64,000 nt of DNA from Helicobacter canis (GTDB lineage: Bacteria; Campylobacterota; Campylobacteria; Campylobacterales; Helicobacteraceae), in NCBI RefSeq assembly GCF_008693005.1, contig NZ_VXKE01000019.1, positions 100,352 through 164,351 on the forward strand. The letters run 5' to 3'. Each line of letters begins with the position of its first letter. Position 1 is the stretch's first letter. Positions 15,043 to 23,900 of this stretch are shown here, one piece after another. Below the pieces are notes generated by a model. It had not been told where the DNA came from. It ran no database searches and worked only from the letters and a program-made list of their open reading frames with translations. Made by a program: the position numbers and the translations under genes.

Positions 15043-16425
15043 ATGAAGACAAAAGTTGCGTTACAAGGTGCTTTAGGCGTTGGTCTTAGCGTGTGTGCGG
15101 CACTGCTGCTAAGTGCTTGCGGCGGCAAGGTCAATATGGCGGAGTTTAATCAGGCGTTCTACACAGGAGACAAAGAAGAAGCGCTCAAAATCGCTAAGGG
15201 TGGCAAGGGTGTGCTATGGGACTATCAAAGTGGTGTGAATGCGTTTTGGCTAGGTGAGAGCAAAGAAGCAGCAAAGCTGCTAAAAAGTGCCGATGAAGGC
15301 ATAGAAAAAGCGCAAGAAAAGCTCATAAACACAGGCTACAACCCTTATGTGTATGAGAGCGTGCTGCTAGATCTCTATACTGCGTATAACTATGGCAGCC
15401 AAGATGATGTGCAAAAGGCTCGCCCAGCACTAAACCGCGCACACGACAAGCAAAATCAAGCAAAAGAGACATTTGCCAAAAAGATAGAAAAGCAGCAAAA
15501 GCAAGTAGAAGACTTAAAGGCAAAAATCCCAGAGAAAGTGCCACTTGATAAGCTAGAAGGGCAGATTTCACAAATTAGTGCTAAATATAAAGTCTCTAAA
15601 GAGTATGAGAAGTATAAAGGCTTTGTGAATCCTTATGTAACCTATGTAAGCGCGCTATCAGCGATGATAGAAGGCGATAGACCAAAGGCAGAGAATCTCT
15701 ACAAGCAAATCGATAAAGTTGTAGAAAATAATGAGATTTTAAACAAAGATTTTGAGCTTATGGCAAGTGGCGATACGCAGAAGCGCACTTGGATTCTCAT
15801 TGAAGATGGCTCTATCGCTGCTAAGTGGAAAGAGCCTTATAAACTAGATCCTGCCAGTGGCATTTTGATAAGCGCAGCGGTTGGGCTTAGTGCGCCACTA
15901 GATTTTACTTTCTATATACCGAAGCTTGAAGAAGGCAAGAGTGCGTTTGGCAGCTATAGTGCAAATGGAGAGACTATCAAGCTTCTTAGCAGCCTAGATG
16001 CTGTGGCAGCAAATGAGCTCCAAGCAGGTGCGAAAATGGCGGTGACTCTATCGATTTTACAAGGCTTATCTATTAGTGTAGCAAAAGCACTCGCTACTGA
16101 AGCAGCTGCTTCGAAATTTGGCGCACTAGGAGCTGTGGGGACAAAAGTGGCAGCTGATGCAGCTACCGATGCGCTTATGCAGCCAAAGATAGTAGAATCT
16201 ATCAGCACACTTCCTAAGCAATACCTAGCAGTCTCTATCCCAAATACAGGCGATGAAATCAGCGTAAAAGGCGATGGCAAAGAAATCTTTAACGCCAAGC
16301 TAGAGACTTGCGGGGATAAAAGCGGCTCGACAGAATCTCTCTGCGCGGATAAAAACAATATCCTAGTGCTACGAGCCACAAGCGCAAATGCTCCGGTAAA
16401 TGCGCAAATCATCAAGGAGCAGTAA
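15043..16425 (+). CDS. COG3014-type lipoprotein of the LPP20 cluster
   Basis: 460 residues. Lipobox LLLSACGG near residue 26 indicates an outer-membrane or periplasmic lipoprotein. The N-terminal half is helical and TPR-like, with a coiled coil around KKIEKQQKQVEDLKAKI. The second half has a long hydrophobic Ala-rich helix region (about 320-385). COG3014 proteins are encoded next to LpoB-like and LPP20 proteins in many proteobacteria, as here. Function unknown; probably part of an envelope complex. The next gene begins directly after its stop. Confidence 0.85.
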   Translation: MKTKVALQGALGVGLSVCAALLLSACGGKVNMAEFNQAFYTGDKEEALKIAKGGKGVLWDYQSGVNAFWLGESKEAAKLLKSADEGIEKAQEKLINTGYNPYVYESVLLDLYTAYNYGSQDDVQKARPALNRAHDKQNQAKETFAKKIEKQQKQVEDLKAKIPEKVPLDKLEGQISQISAKYKVSKEYEKYKGFVNPYVTYVSALSAMIEGDRPKAENLYKQIDKVVENNEILNKDFELMASGDTQKRTWILIEDGSIAAKWKEPYKLDPASGILISAAVGLSAPLDFTFYIPKLEEGKSAFGSYSANGETIKLLSSLDAVAANELQAGAKMAVTLSILQGLSISVAKALATEAAASKFGALGAVGTKVAADAATDALMQPKIVESISTLPKQYLAVSIPNTGDEISVKGDGKEIFNAKLETCGDKSGSTESLCADKNNILVLRATSANAPVNAQIIKEQ

Positions 16426-17007
16426 ATGAATAGCGCGCTAAAGTTATGTGCCGCCGCTACTTTAGCGGTGCTATTTATCGGCTGTGGTGGGAAAGAAGTT
16501 TCCGTTCTTGATCCTAAGGCAAGAGGGCTTGTGAGTGCTGGGCTAGATAGCAAAGATCTTGAAGTGAGTGCCAAAAAGCTTGTAGATAACTTCCTAGAAT
16601 CCTATGGTGCAAATGCTGATGGCAGCGAGTTTTTAGAAGTGGGCGATATTATCAATGACACTATGCAAGAATTTGATGTCGAGCGATTGGCGGCACTCAT
16701 CACGCGAGATTTGCGGAATGCGAAAAAGTATCGCATTTCACGGACAAGTGCTGGAAGTGGCGGGCGTGTAAATACTCGAATCAATACGCATCAGCAACGA
16801 GATAATGAAGAGATAAACCAGCTTGATGTCGCTGAAAAGGGTAGCCAACGCCTAGCCAAAATCAGCCTAGGTGGCAAAATCATCGAAAAGGTAACTCGAG
16901 TCAATAAAAAAGAGCAGAGAGATTACTTTTTGATCTTTAATCTAACGGACAGGCACACTGGTGAAGAGCTATGGGACGCTGAAGAAAAAATCGTCAAACT
17001 AAAATAG
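16426..17007 (+). CDS. LpoB-like penicillin-binding-protein activator lipoprotein
   Basis: 193 residues. Lipobox LFIGCGG near residue 20. The rest resembles the LpoB/COG3417 family: KKLVDNFLES, VGDIINDTMQEFD, ITRDLRNAKKYRIS, LGGKIIEKV and YFLIFNLTDRHTGEELWDAEEKI. LpoB binds and activates class A PBPs from the outer membrane in enterobacteria; the role in Helicobacter is inferred. It is in the same operon as the flanking genes. Confidence 0.85.
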   Translation: MNSALKLCAAATLAVLFIGCGGKEVSVLDPKARGLVSAGLDSKDLEVSAKKLVDNFLESYGANADGSEFLEVGDIINDTMQEFDVERLAALITRDLRNAKKYRISRTSAGSGGRVNTRINTHQQRDNEEINQLDVAEKGSQRLAKISLGGKIIEKVTRVNKKEQRDYFLIFNLTDRHTGEELWDAEEKIVKLK

Positions 17008-17016
17008 GGAGCAACA

Positions 17017-17568
17017 ATGAAAAAGATCGTTAAAAGTGTGGTGCTAGCAGGAGCTGTGGTGCTAGCAGGAGCTGCTATGGTAGGCTGTGCTAGCGGGGGT
17101 ATCGGCAAGCAAGCGCAAGAAAAGCACGGGCTAAAGGGTGCGCCTGCGTGGGTGCTAGGCAAATCTGGCAGTGTAGGAGACTTTGAAGCAGTAGGAAGTG
17201 CGCCTATTGTAGGTGGAGATTTGGATTTTGCTAGGCAGGAAGCTATGGCAGCTGCTAGGCAGAGTATGATTCTAAAAATCTATGCCTATGTAGATAGTAA
17301 GTATGAGAAAACTATACAATCTAGCAGCCAGCTAGGAGATGGCAATAAAATGAATCATCAAAGAGTTACAAACTCGCTCAATCAGCTCAAACAAGGCGCG
17401 GCAAACAAACTGCCCGGCACTTCGCAAAAAGAAGCCTTTGTGAGTGATAAAGATGAGTATTGGGTGCTGCTACAAATGGATAAAAATGCGGAAGAAAAAT
17501 ATCGCAAATATATCGATACAGCGACAGACTCTATGCTGCGCTCTATCCTAACTGCGCCAGCTAACTAG
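17017..17568 (+). CDS. lpp20: LPP20 family lipoprotein
   Basis: 183 residues. The signal peptide has a duplicated VVLAGA and a lipobox AAMVGCAS. The mature protein starts with Gly-rich residues, then GAPAWVLGKSG, FARQEAMAAARQSMILKIYAYVDSK, and ends with WVLLQMDKNAEEKYRKY, all LPP20-like. Lpp20 of H. pylori is an abundant surface-exposed outer-membrane lipoprotein. The gene lies between LpoB-like and second LPP20-type genes, matching the order HP1455-HP1456-HP1457. Confidence 0.9.
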   Translation: MKKIVKSVVLAGAVVLAGAAMVGCASGGIGKQAQEKHGLKGAPAWVLGKSGSVGDFEAVGSAPIVGGDLDFARQEAMAAARQSMILKIYAYVDSKYEKTIQSSSQLGDGNKMNHQRVTNSLNQLKQGAANKLPGTSQKEAFVSDKDEYWVLLQMDKNAEEKYRKYIDTATDSMLRSILTAPAN

Positions 17569-17604
17569 GAATGCGTATGAAGGCTGCTTATATGCGCGGC
17601 GTTT

Positions 17605-18447
17605 GTGGGGCTTGCTTATGGAGCCACAAACCCACTAGGGCAGGATCTACTCATCGGCAAGGGGGTTGGACTCACAGAAGCAGAAGCCAAGCGCAATGCC
17701 TTGCACGATATTTCAAGCCAAGTGCTAATAAGCGTTAGCTCAAGCTATGAGTCAAGCAAAGTGCGAAGCGATAGCACGCTTACAACAAGCGCGAAGCTAA
17801 ACACAAGTGCCATATCTAAAGATATTGATTTAGATGTGGAGAAGTTTTTTGGGACAAGGCAAGAGGGCAATGCGTGGAGCGCAGAAGTGAGAATCCGCAA
17901 AAGCGATCTCATCAAAAGCTACACACAAAAGCAACGCCAAGCACTAGAATCTATCTCCTATGATTCTACTTGTAGTCTTAATCCAAAGCACCAAAGAGAG
18001 CTGCAAAGCGCGCTTGATAGAGCGATACACTACCGCGATGTGCTTAATGCCTCTGGTGGCAATAGTATAGGCGATGTCAAAATCGCCGAGCTAAATAAAC
18101 TGCTCCTAGAAAAGCCAACAACAGTGATCGAGTATAGTGAAAACTTTAGCGAAGCTAGAATCCTACAAAGCAAGCTAAATAAAGAGTTTAGTAAGTTTTT
18201 TAAGGTGCTGGGCGCAAATGATGGGCGCGCTTCTGTTGTGAAGGTCGGTTTGCTCATTGATGGCGATTATGATAATAATCAAGTAGCACTTGAGCTAGAG
18301 CTGCTTGACTGCCACGGCAGTAGTATCTATACCGGTAGCTTTGATGATAGATATGCTAAAGATCGTGTCGCTGCTATTGGCGAGTTTAGCAAAAGGGCTG
18401 ATACCAGAGCCTATAAGCTCCTAAATGCGTGGATCAATGGCAAATAG
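17605..18447 (+). CDS. LPP20-family secreted protein with frameshifted signal peptide
   Basis: The long frame encodes an LPP20-type domain (LIGKGVGLTEAEAKRNALHDISSQVLISVSS) and a C-terminal domain. GTG 17605 is the first start in this frame but would fall inside a signal peptide. Upstream in frame the DNA reads RLLICAAFVGLAYG, ideal for export, and is cut off by TGA at 17578-17580. The two nearby ATGs (17571 and 17577), the second with AGGA at a good distance, are in another frame. Removing one A from the AA after ATG 17577 would give MRLLICAAFVG. So this is a frameshift mutation, a sequencing error, or an unusual start. It corresponds by position to HP1457. Confidence 0.75.
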   Translation: MGLAYGATNPLGQDLLIGKGVGLTEAEAKRNALHDISSQVLISVSSSYESSKVRSDSTLTTSAKLNTSAISKDIDLDVEKFFGTRQEGNAWSAEVRIRKSDLIKSYTQKQRQALESISYDSTCSLNPKHQRELQSALDRAIHYRDVLNASGGNSIGDVKIAELNKLLLEKPTTVIEYSENFSEARILQSKLNKEFSKFFKVLGANDGRASVVKVGLLIDGDYDNNQVALELELLDCHGSSIYTGSFDDRYAKDRVAAIGEFSKRADTRAYKLLNAWINGK

Positions 18448-18501
18448 AATCTAAAATAGCAAGCTAGGAAGTAGCAGGGCAAAGGTGGAAGCTAGATTCT
18501 A

Positions 18502-18524
18502 GTGTATCATCATTACAGATACAC
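18502..18524. repeat. Inverted repeat between convergent genes
   Basis: GTGTATC and GATACAC flank a 9-base loop, with AGCTAGATTCTA on both sides as a direct repeat. It lies between the ends of two convergent genes, so it may act in termination, though no U tract follows on either strand. Confidence 0.4.
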
Positions 18525-18579
18525 AAAAAGCTAGATTCTAGCTCCTTGGTTGCTCTTGCAAGCTAGAATCTATATAGTT

Positions 18580-18975
18580 TTACGGATTGTCTTTTAGCAA
18601 GTCTTTAAGCCGTAGCTCTTCTTGGCGCGCGGCGATGTATTGGGCTTGGGCGATTTTCTGCGCTAATGTGGCTTGGTGGATCGCGCTTTTATCTCCTGTT
18701 TGCTTTGCTTGAGCTAGGGTGCTATTGGCGTGTGTGAGTGCGGATTTCATAGAGGCGATATAGCTTGCAACTTCTTCTAAAATCTCTTTATCATCGCAGT
18801 GTTGTAGTAGGCTAGCTAGCTCATCTTGGGCTTCTTGGAGCTTATGGGGGTCTTTGTGTGGCTTTTGCATATAGGCTTCTAGCCCATCTCGTGCCTGCTT
18901 GATTTTATACTCGCAAATTGAGCCACCATAGAGTGAAGAGACAAACACTAAAAGCAAAAGAGTGGCGCACTTCAT
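18580..18975 (-). CDS. DUF1090-like periplasmic protein
   Basis: 131 residues. Signal peptide (CATLLLLVFVSSLYGG). The mature part starts with CEYKIKQARDGLEAYM, has a second Cys in LLQHCDDKE, and then long helices rich in Ala, Lys and Gln. The two cysteines about 38 residues apart and the helical tail fit DUF1090 proteins, whose function is unknown. It starts just after the lipase stop codon, so the two are probably co-transcribed. Confidence 0.75.
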   Translation of the reverse strand: MKCATLLLLVFVSSLYGGSICEYKIKQARDGLEAYMQKPHKDPHKLQEAQDELASLLQHCDDKEILEEVASYIASMKSALTHANSTLAQAKQTGDKSAIHQATLAQKIAQAQYIAARQEELRLKDLLKDNP

Positions 18976-18976
18976 T

Positions 18977-19930
18977 TTAACCCCTTGATAAGCCCTTAGA
19001 TTCTAGCCATAGCAATATATCTGCTATAACCTGCTCTTTTATAGGCTCATTTAGCACTTCGTGCCGCGCATCTTTATAGAGTAGGATATTGACATCATCA
19101 AAGCCTTGAGATTCTAGGTGATCGCGTGCTTTTTTCACCCCTGTGCCAAAGTGTCCGCTCGCATCATCGCTCCCACTTACAAACAAAATAGGCAAATGCG
19201 CATTCTTAGGGCTAGGGTAAGTGCCATAGACTTCTTGCATACCCATAAAAAGGTGCAAAAAGCTCTCTATATCAAAGTGGAATTGGCATTTTGGATCATC
19301 TTTATATGCTTGTCTTACAGCTTCATTAGAGCAGAGCCAGCCTAAGCCCGCTGGAAGATCCTTCTTAAACTGCTTGTTAAACCCGCCAAAAAGTGTATTG
19401 GTAAAAAACTTTTGTCCAAAGCTCTTCGCCCCAAAAAATCGCAAAAGTTTCGCAAGTGTTATGCCGTATTTTAGATTCTCATCAAATGCTGGAGAGCCAC
19501 TAAGGATAAGCGCGCTAAGTGCTTCGCTATATAGTGAAGTATATCGTCTAGCTAGGAGCGATCCCATAGAGTGCCCAAGCAGCACAATGCGCGCATTTGC
19601 ATAACGCTCTTTAAGCAAGCAGGAGAGCTTATAGAGATCATAGCTCGCTCGGCAGAATCCATCTTCGCCCATTGAGCCAAGTGTAATGCCATTATCGCTA
19701 TTAAGGCTCTCTCCGTGCCCCCTGTGATCGCTTACTGCTATGATGTAGCCCTTTTGCGCAAGTGTGTTTGCTACCCACTCATAGCGGTCTTTGTGCTCGA
19801 TCATTCCGTGTGCGATTTGGATAATTATAGGGCTAGAATCTACCTGCGCTGGCTCATAGAGATCATACGCCACTTGCCCAAAATCTGAAGAAAAGTGGAG
19901 ATTTTTGTGTATTGTAATTGTCGCTTGCAT
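18977..19930 (-). CDS. Alpha/beta hydrolase, monoacylglycerol-lipase-like
   Basis: 317 residues from ATG 19930, chosen because AAGGAG lies 6 nt upstream; the longer frame reaching 20056 overlaps mltG and has no such support. Seen: IIIQIAHGMIEHKDRYE, VSDHRGHGES, the nucleophile elbow LLGHSMGS, then PILFVSGSDDASGHFG (acid) and DARHEVLNE (His). This is the serine hydrolase type of monoacylglycerol and lysophospholipases. No signal peptide, so it is cytoplasmic. Confidence 0.92.
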   Translation of the reverse strand: MQATITIHKNLHFSSDFGQVAYDLYEPAQVDSSPIIIQIAHGMIEHKDRYEWVANTLAQKGYIIAVSDHRGHGESLNSDNGITLGSMGEDGFCRASYDLYKLSCLLKERYANARIVLLGHSMGSLLARRYTSLYSEALSALILSGSPAFDENLKYGITLAKLLRFFGAKSFGQKFFTNTLFGGFNKQFKKDLPAGLGWLCSNEAVRQAYKDDPKCQFHFDIESFLHLFMGMQEVYGTYPSPKNAHLPILFVSGSDDASGHFGTGVKKARDHLESQGFDDVNILLYKDARHEVLNEPIKEQVIADILLWLESKGLSRG

Positions 19931-19997
19931 AGCTGCTCCTTGTGCTTGGGATTGTAGCCAAGTAGATTCTAGCTTTGAGCTAGAATCTAACTCAAAG

Positions 19998-20948
19998 CTA
20001 TTTGTCAAAATTCTCTCTGTGCTCCTTGAAAGTTTTGCTAAATGAATGTGTGCCATTTTTGTTGCGCACGAAGTAGAGATAATCTACCTGCGCTGGCTCA
20101 AACACCGCTTGAATAGCTTCTAAACTTGCACTTCCCACGGGGGTCTTTGGCACGCCCTTATTGCGGTAGGTGTTGAAGGGGGAGCTATCGTTGCGTATGC
20201 GCTCTGGCGTTACTTTGCTATGGGAGTATTTGCCATAGTTGAGTGAGCCGTCCATTTGCAAGGGCATATTGAGCTTTAGGCGGTTGTAAATCACTGCGGC
20301 GATGATGGGCATTTCTTGTGTATTGGCAGCTTCTTTTTGAATGATTGAAGCCATAGCGATATGTTTAAACCACTCATCTTTGTCGTATCGCCCAAGATAT
20401 TTGCGTGCTAGATTCTCGTGGATCGCTAGAGACTGCTGGATAAGCGATTGCATAAGGGTATCTTCTGTGGTGTTAGCGTGGATTTTATAAGTATTTGGCA
20501 AGATCACGCCTTCTTCATAGGGAGCATAGCGCAGATAGGATTCTAGGAGCTTGTCTTCATCTAAGCCAAGCTGCGCCGCGCTCTCTTTGATGAAAAAATA
20601 CATTGTCTCCCCCGGGATTAGCGTAATGCTCTCTTGCGCGGCTTTAGCAGAAGTGAGCGCGTAGAGAAAATCACCTTTTGCAATGACGCCATTAGATAAA
20701 GCAGAGCTTATGTCAATCGCCCCACTTTGTGGCTTGCCAAGTAGGCGCAAAATATGCTTATCGATTTGGTTAATATCCAAGCCATTTTTGGCTAGATGTG
20801 CTATAATTCCGCTAATTGAGCCTTGTGGCACCACGACAACAGGTGCGCTAGCAATAGGTAACCCCAAGTAGAAAAAGATCGCTAATATGATGAAAAAAAT
20901 GCCATCTAAAAGAGCATTAAGCGTATATATTATTTTGTTTCTTACCAT
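19998..20948 (-). CDS. mltG: Endolytic murein transglycosylase
   Basis: Cuts nascent glycan strands and sets their length. 316 residues from ATG 20948 (AAGGG upstream). One N-terminal helix (about 4-30), then the YceG/MltG domain: LIPGETMYFFIKESA, PYEEGVILPNTYKI, the catalytic Glu in MASIIQKEAAN, IAAVIYNRLKLNMPLQMDGSLNYG, SPFNTYRNKGVPKTPVGSASLEAI and FEPAQVDYLYFV. Its start lies about 60 bp inside the divergent AsmA-like gene, so the two 5' ends overlap head to head. Confidence 0.95.
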   Translation of the reverse strand: MVRNKIIYTLNALLDGIFFIILAIFFYLGLPIASAPVVVVPQGSISGIIAHLAKNGLDINQIDKHILRLLGKPQSGAIDISSALSNGVIAKGDFLYALTSAKAAQESITLIPGETMYFFIKESAAQLGLDEDKLLESYLRYAPYEEGVILPNTYKIHANTTEDTLMQSLIQQSLAIHENLARKYLGRYDKDEWFKHIAMASIIQKEAANTQEMPIIAAVIYNRLKLNMPLQMDGSLNYGKYSHSKVTPERIRNDSSPFNTYRNKGVPKTPVGSASLEAIQAVFEPAQVDYLYFVRNKNGTHSFSKTFKEHRENFDK

Positions 20949-23900
20949 ATTTACCCTTGTTGGTGGCTTCAAGATCCTATCTGATGGGATTACTATTAGT
21001 AGTCTCCGCTTCGCTGATATACAAGTCCGTGGATTGTATCTAAAACTAAATAATAAATTCTCCTTAGAGATCAAAGAACTTGATCTAGCAAAAGCAATGG
21101 AGAAAAAACCGCAAAAACCCACCCAAACCCCTACGCTCAAAGAGATTAGCGACTATGTCAAATACGCACTTTGGGGGCTGGCGTATTTTGAGGATTTGCG
21201 GGTTGAGAAAATCATCTTAGGCGATGAGTATGTCGCTAGCGTGTTTTATGACGGAGAGCATTACGCGCTTTCTTTCCCTAAGCTGCAAGCGGTGTTTAAT
21301 GTCCAAAGTCAGGGCAATACAATTGAGCTTGACATTCGCAAGCTGCAGGTGTTTGAGCCAGATGTTGAGGTGGCTGGGCGCATTATCTACTCTGGGGCGA
21401 GTGGGCAGTTTAGCTTTGGCGTATCGGTAGCTCCTTTGCTAATAGATTCTAGTGGGAGCAAGCACGATGTGGTACAAGCTTCTGCTAGCAAATCCACAAG
21501 CAAGCTATTTTTACAAGGCACAAGCGACTTCAAACGCCTTGTGCTCAAGGCGAAAACCTCAAAAATGAGCGACCTTAGTGCCATTAGAAAGCTTATAGCC
21601 CAAAATGCTAAAGATTTGCTCCCCACGCTAGATATGTGGCTATTTAATGCGCTGGGCTTTGAGACGCTAGAGATTGATCAAGCAAGCTTTGATATAGTCT
21701 TGCACCAAAAGCAGTTTATGAAATCACTCATCAATAACACCAAGCTCACACTCTATGCCACCAAGCCCACATATAAGCTTGATCCCACGCTCGCACCCTT
21801 TAGTGCAAATCGTGCCAAAATCCAAGTAGAAAACGGCAAGGCTGTGCTTGAGATGATAGCACCCAAGCTAGAATCTATCGACTTAAATGGCTCGACACTT
21901 GCCTTTGCCTTTGTGGATTCTGTGCCTACGCTCTCTATCTTTGCCACTTCTAGCAAGCTGCTTTATACAAAAGCTTTGCGAGATTTGCTGGCATTCTATG
22001 GTGTGCAGATCCCCATTGATCGCATTAGTGCGGATATGCAGGCAAACTTGAGCATAAACATTCCATTTGCTGATAATGCCCCGCTAAAGCTAGGGGGCAA
22101 GCTAGCAGCGCAGCAAGCTATCCTAAGTGCCGGGGGCTTAGACTTTGTGAGCAAGGGAGCTTCCATAGTGATTGACATTAACCCAAAGGCTGGGAGCAAT
22201 TTCATCGATATATGGACGCAAAACACAAGCTATGAAAATCTCTTTGACATTGATACAACAATGCGTATCGATCTTTCCCAAAAGCTGCTAAAGACAAGCC
22301 TTTTTGTGCATTCTCTGCGCGTGAGCACCAATCCAGAGATCAACCAACGCCTAATCAACCCCCAAGATAAAATACGCCAGCCAAAAAAGCAGGCACAATC
22401 CGCGCTTAAGCCACTAGAATCTAGCGTAAGCCTTGAGTCGTTGAGACTCTCTCAAGCTATGCCATTTACCCCCCAAGATATGCTTGCACACATTGCACAT
22501 CTAGCTTCTAATGCCAAGCTAGATTCTACCCAGAGCCTTGAAGAGTCCGCCACACAAGAGCAAGATTTAGAGAGCCCTAGCACTAGCGAGCAAGAGCTAG
22601 AATCTAGCACGCCAAATACGCCAGAGCCAGCACAAGATGAGGTAGTAGATTCTAGCGATGCTTCTGCGCCTACTACGCCACTTGCCAAGCCAGATGCTTC
22701 TCTAGCTCCTACAGAAGAGATCATTGACTTTTCTAGCAGGGAGCACGAAGATGATTTGCAAGACCAAGAGAGCGCGCATAAAGAGCTAGAGACACTAGAA
22801 TCTATCTTGCAAGATACGCAAGAGCAAAAGGAGCAAGAGAAGAAAGAAGAGCAAGAAGGGCAAGATTCCAGCAAAGCCCAGCAAGAGCCACAAGAGTCCA
22901 AGTCTCCCCAAGATTTCCCCACACCGCAAGATAAGAATCTAGCGCAAGATGAAAGTGTAGATTCTAGCGCACCTAGCGAGCAAGAGCCACAAGAGTCCAA
23001 GATAGAATCTAGAAAATATACTAGAAATGGCGTAGAGCTTGACTTCTCAAAGCCTATGGGTGAGAAAGAAATGCTTGAGAAAATTATCGCTCTCATTAAA
23101 AGCCAAGATGAGCAGAAATTCACCTATGATATTTTTAAAGCTACGCGAGAGACATTGCCGCAAGTTGATGTGGAGATAGATTTTTCAAGTGAGCCTGTGC
23201 GGGTAAGTATCCCAGCCCTTGATGTGTATATGCAAATCTCTAGCAGTGGAATCCGCGCTAATGTGGTGGATTTTAGCAAGTTCGCGCCTTTTTCTCCCAT
23301 TATGAAATATCTTGGGCTTTCATCTGGCAGTGCTGTCGTGGAGCTAAAAGGTGCGCGAGATGTGGCATTCCAAGTGCGTATCGCTGACTTTCCTACATTT
23401 TTGCTCTCTAAAGATAAGACACTGCTGCATACCTTTGTCTTTAATGGTAGCTACAAAGATGATAAGCTAGAAGTGCTTAGTGATGATGGGAAGATCCGCC
23501 TTGATTTGTATGACAATACGATCCTTGCAAACTTTACAGACATTGATGTAAGCATTGATGGCTTGCTTGCTAGTAAAATCCCAGCGATCCAAGAAGCCTT
23601 TAGCACATCAAGTGAGAAAAAGGCGGTTTTCACTAGAGAAGAGATTTTGCTTGAGAGTGAGTTCTTGCGCGCTAAGCGTAGATATGAGCGGCAAAATGGC
23701 ATTAAGCCTAGAATCATAGCAATCCAAGCGCAGAATATCACAGGGTTTTTCAAAGATGTCGTGATCCCATTTGATGACTTTAATGCCAAAATTCGCGATG
23801 ATCGCATTAGTGCTGATGCGACTTATAAAAATGGCATTGCTAATATTGACATTATCCACGGCAACACTATTATAAAAGCAGGGAATTTTAGTGGGGAGTT

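Noticed and set aside
15954..16574. 206-residue minus-strand frame spanning two lipoprotein genes
   Set aside because: It covers the end and start of two well-supported lipoprotein genes in another frame; a shadow of Ala- and Ser-rich coding sequence.
20040..20056. Start of the lipase gene at 20056
   Set aside because: This longer frame would overlap the end of mltG and lacks a ribosome site; ATG 19930 has AAGGAG.
22452..23123. 223-residue minus-strand frame opposite the AsmA-like gene, Ser/Cys-rich
   Set aside because: It mirrors the Glu/Gln-rich insert of the plus-strand gene, has no ribosome site and no domain.
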